A stretch of 31,624 nt of DNA from Oehlia diaphana. Its lineage: Eukaryota > Glomeromycota > Glomeromycetes > Glomerales > Glomeraceae. The notes beneath the pieces are model-generated. The model worked only from the letters and a program-made list of their open reading frames with translations, was not told the origin of the DNA and searched no databases. A program made the position numbers and the translations under genes. Numbering within the stretch: the stretch's first letter is position 1; every line of letters starts with the position of its first letter. Location: positions 9,318 to 40,941 of the forward strand of contig QZLH01000477.1 in assembly GCA_003833135.1 (NCBI GenBank). The letters are read 5' to 3'. Of this stretch, positions 30,624-31,624 are shown in pieces.

Positions 30624-31624
30624 TTTTTTTTTTAACAAATAACTAGTAATCTGTCCAAATTCGCATTAAATTAAAGAATATATTATCATGTGCGTAGTAC
30701 AATCAATTTATTTAATGGAATTATTTGCAAATCTTGACCTCAATTTTTATTTATAAAAATAAATGTATTCCAATTAACAATTATTTTTAGTTATTTTTTT
30801 AAAAAGTATTTGAATAAACCTACAAAAATTTATATTATTCCTGAATAATACTAAAAAATTCAGGTCTGATTTTGTTGATTTTGTATAAACTTCATAATAA
30901 ATTTTGGTTTCAAGTATATAAAATTATATTAACTTTTTAGCTTCAAATTTTGCTATTTTGAAAACTAGTAATTGGGTTTTAATAATCTTAAGCTTGTTAG
31001 ATTTATTTTATTTAAATACTTTTAAAAAATGCCAAGCATTTTTTTTAAAGTAAAAGTTGCAGGTTATTAGTAGGTCAATCAGGTTAGGTCAAAATCATAA
31101 CTTTGATTTAATAGTGTATTATAAATTGATGACTTGACCTGAATATTTTAGGTTAATCCAAACAGGTTATTTGAATTGGCCCTATCTAAAGATACTTGCC
31201 AAAACTATTTTTTCAAAATTTTAGTTTAGTCAAAATTCAATTTGAAACTATTTTTTATAATAAATTTAATTGCTTAATTTTCTTTAAATTAAAAAAATAA
31301 AAACCGTTTGCAACAGTTTTTCATTATAAAAAATATTTCGCAACATTTTTTATTACAATAATTAATAAAAACTGTTGTGAAATAATTTTTTTCTTTAAAT
31401 TCAACTGTCCACAATGGTTTTTCATTATAAAAAATATTTTAAACCATTTTTTATTACAATAATTAATAAGAAAAAATGTATTTGTAACAACCTGTTACAT
31501 GTCTTATTTGTAACATCCTTTTTTTGTTTTTTAATAATAATTTATATTTTAAAAAGTATAAATATAATTCCTATATGCAAAATTTTATTTGAAAAACTTT
31601 TACTTAATGTACTAAAGTCAGTTT
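30624..31624. other. AT-rich region upstream of the Whi2-like gene, no gene seen
   Basis: The first few hundred bases should hold the Whi2-like promoter. Around 31065-31170, words like GGTCAATCAGG, TTAGGTCAAAAT, GACTTGACCTG and TTAGGTTAATCC recur in both orientations, as in a degraded repeat. A two-copy tandem duplication follows at about 31309-31485. There is no coding frame of note. Confidence 0.4.
31309..31485. repeat. Two-copy tandem repeat, period about 111 bp
   Basis: TTCATTATAAAAAATATTT...CATTTTTTATTACAATAATTAATAA occurs at about 31320 and again at about 31431, with a few substitutions. The unit includes AACAGTTT/ACAATGGTTT leaders. It is probably a local duplication. Confidence 0.6.

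Noticed and set aside
1..31624. tRNA or rRNA genes
   Set aside because: I looked for tRNA-like A and B boxes and GC-rich rRNA-like blocks and saw none; the only GC-rich folds are the hairpins at 20711-20895.

Overview
The window is nuclear DNA of an AT-rich fungus. Every confident gene is broken by short spliceosomal introns (about 60-110 bp, GT...AG with one GC...AG). The proteins are fungal types: a CTDK-I gamma subunit, a Zap1-like zinc regulator, a Nab3-like protein and a Whi2-like BTB protein. The spacers are packed with inverted-repeat elements. Together with a decayed protein family that I recall as heavily repeated in Rhizophagus, this points to an arbuscular mycorrhizal fungus (Glomeromycotina, probably Rhizophagus). 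The genus is inference; eukaryote and fungus are well supported.

Layout. 1-3850 is repeat-rich and gene-free. It holds a small pogo/Tc1-like inverted-repeat element and a 2.0 kb non-autonomous element (861-2876) flanked by a perfect 8-bp direct repeat. 3851-4941 (minus) is a 5-exon Bax-inhibitor-1/Lifeguard membrane protein. It is divergent from a full-length 18-exon Argonaute (6014-9909, plus) that keeps all four slicer residues and all five guide 5'-phosphate contacts. 9910-21160 is a transposon graveyard: a 296-bp foldback element with 8-bp target duplication, a stop-riddled 3.3 kb pseudogene (minus), a second foldback copy split by a hAT-like element that contains the 667-N assembly gap, a 1.5 kb nested palindrome whose centre is two more copies of the same hairpin core, and a pair of adjoining hairpins at 20711-20895.

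21163-30623 is a compact gene block. It contains a Nab3-like RNA-binding protein (minus, 4 exons), a divergent Zap1-like eight-finger regulator (plus, 6 exons), a CTDK-I gamma (Ctk3) homologue (plus, 3 exons) and a convergent Whi2-like BTB protein (minus, 2 exons). The shared promoter of the Nab3-like and Zap1-like genes holds a palindrome (ACCT-3 bp-AGGT) close to the yeast zinc-responsive element, which suggests zinc autoregulation. Nab3 and Ctk3 families both act on RNA polymerase II transcription, but nothing shows their proximity is more than chance. 30624-31624 is gene-free.

The Argonaute sits about 2-10 kb from several long hairpins that, if transcribed, would give double-stranded RNA. 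A functional link is speculation. Exon boundaries below were derived by hand from splice signals, reading frame and family conservation; there is no transcript evidence.
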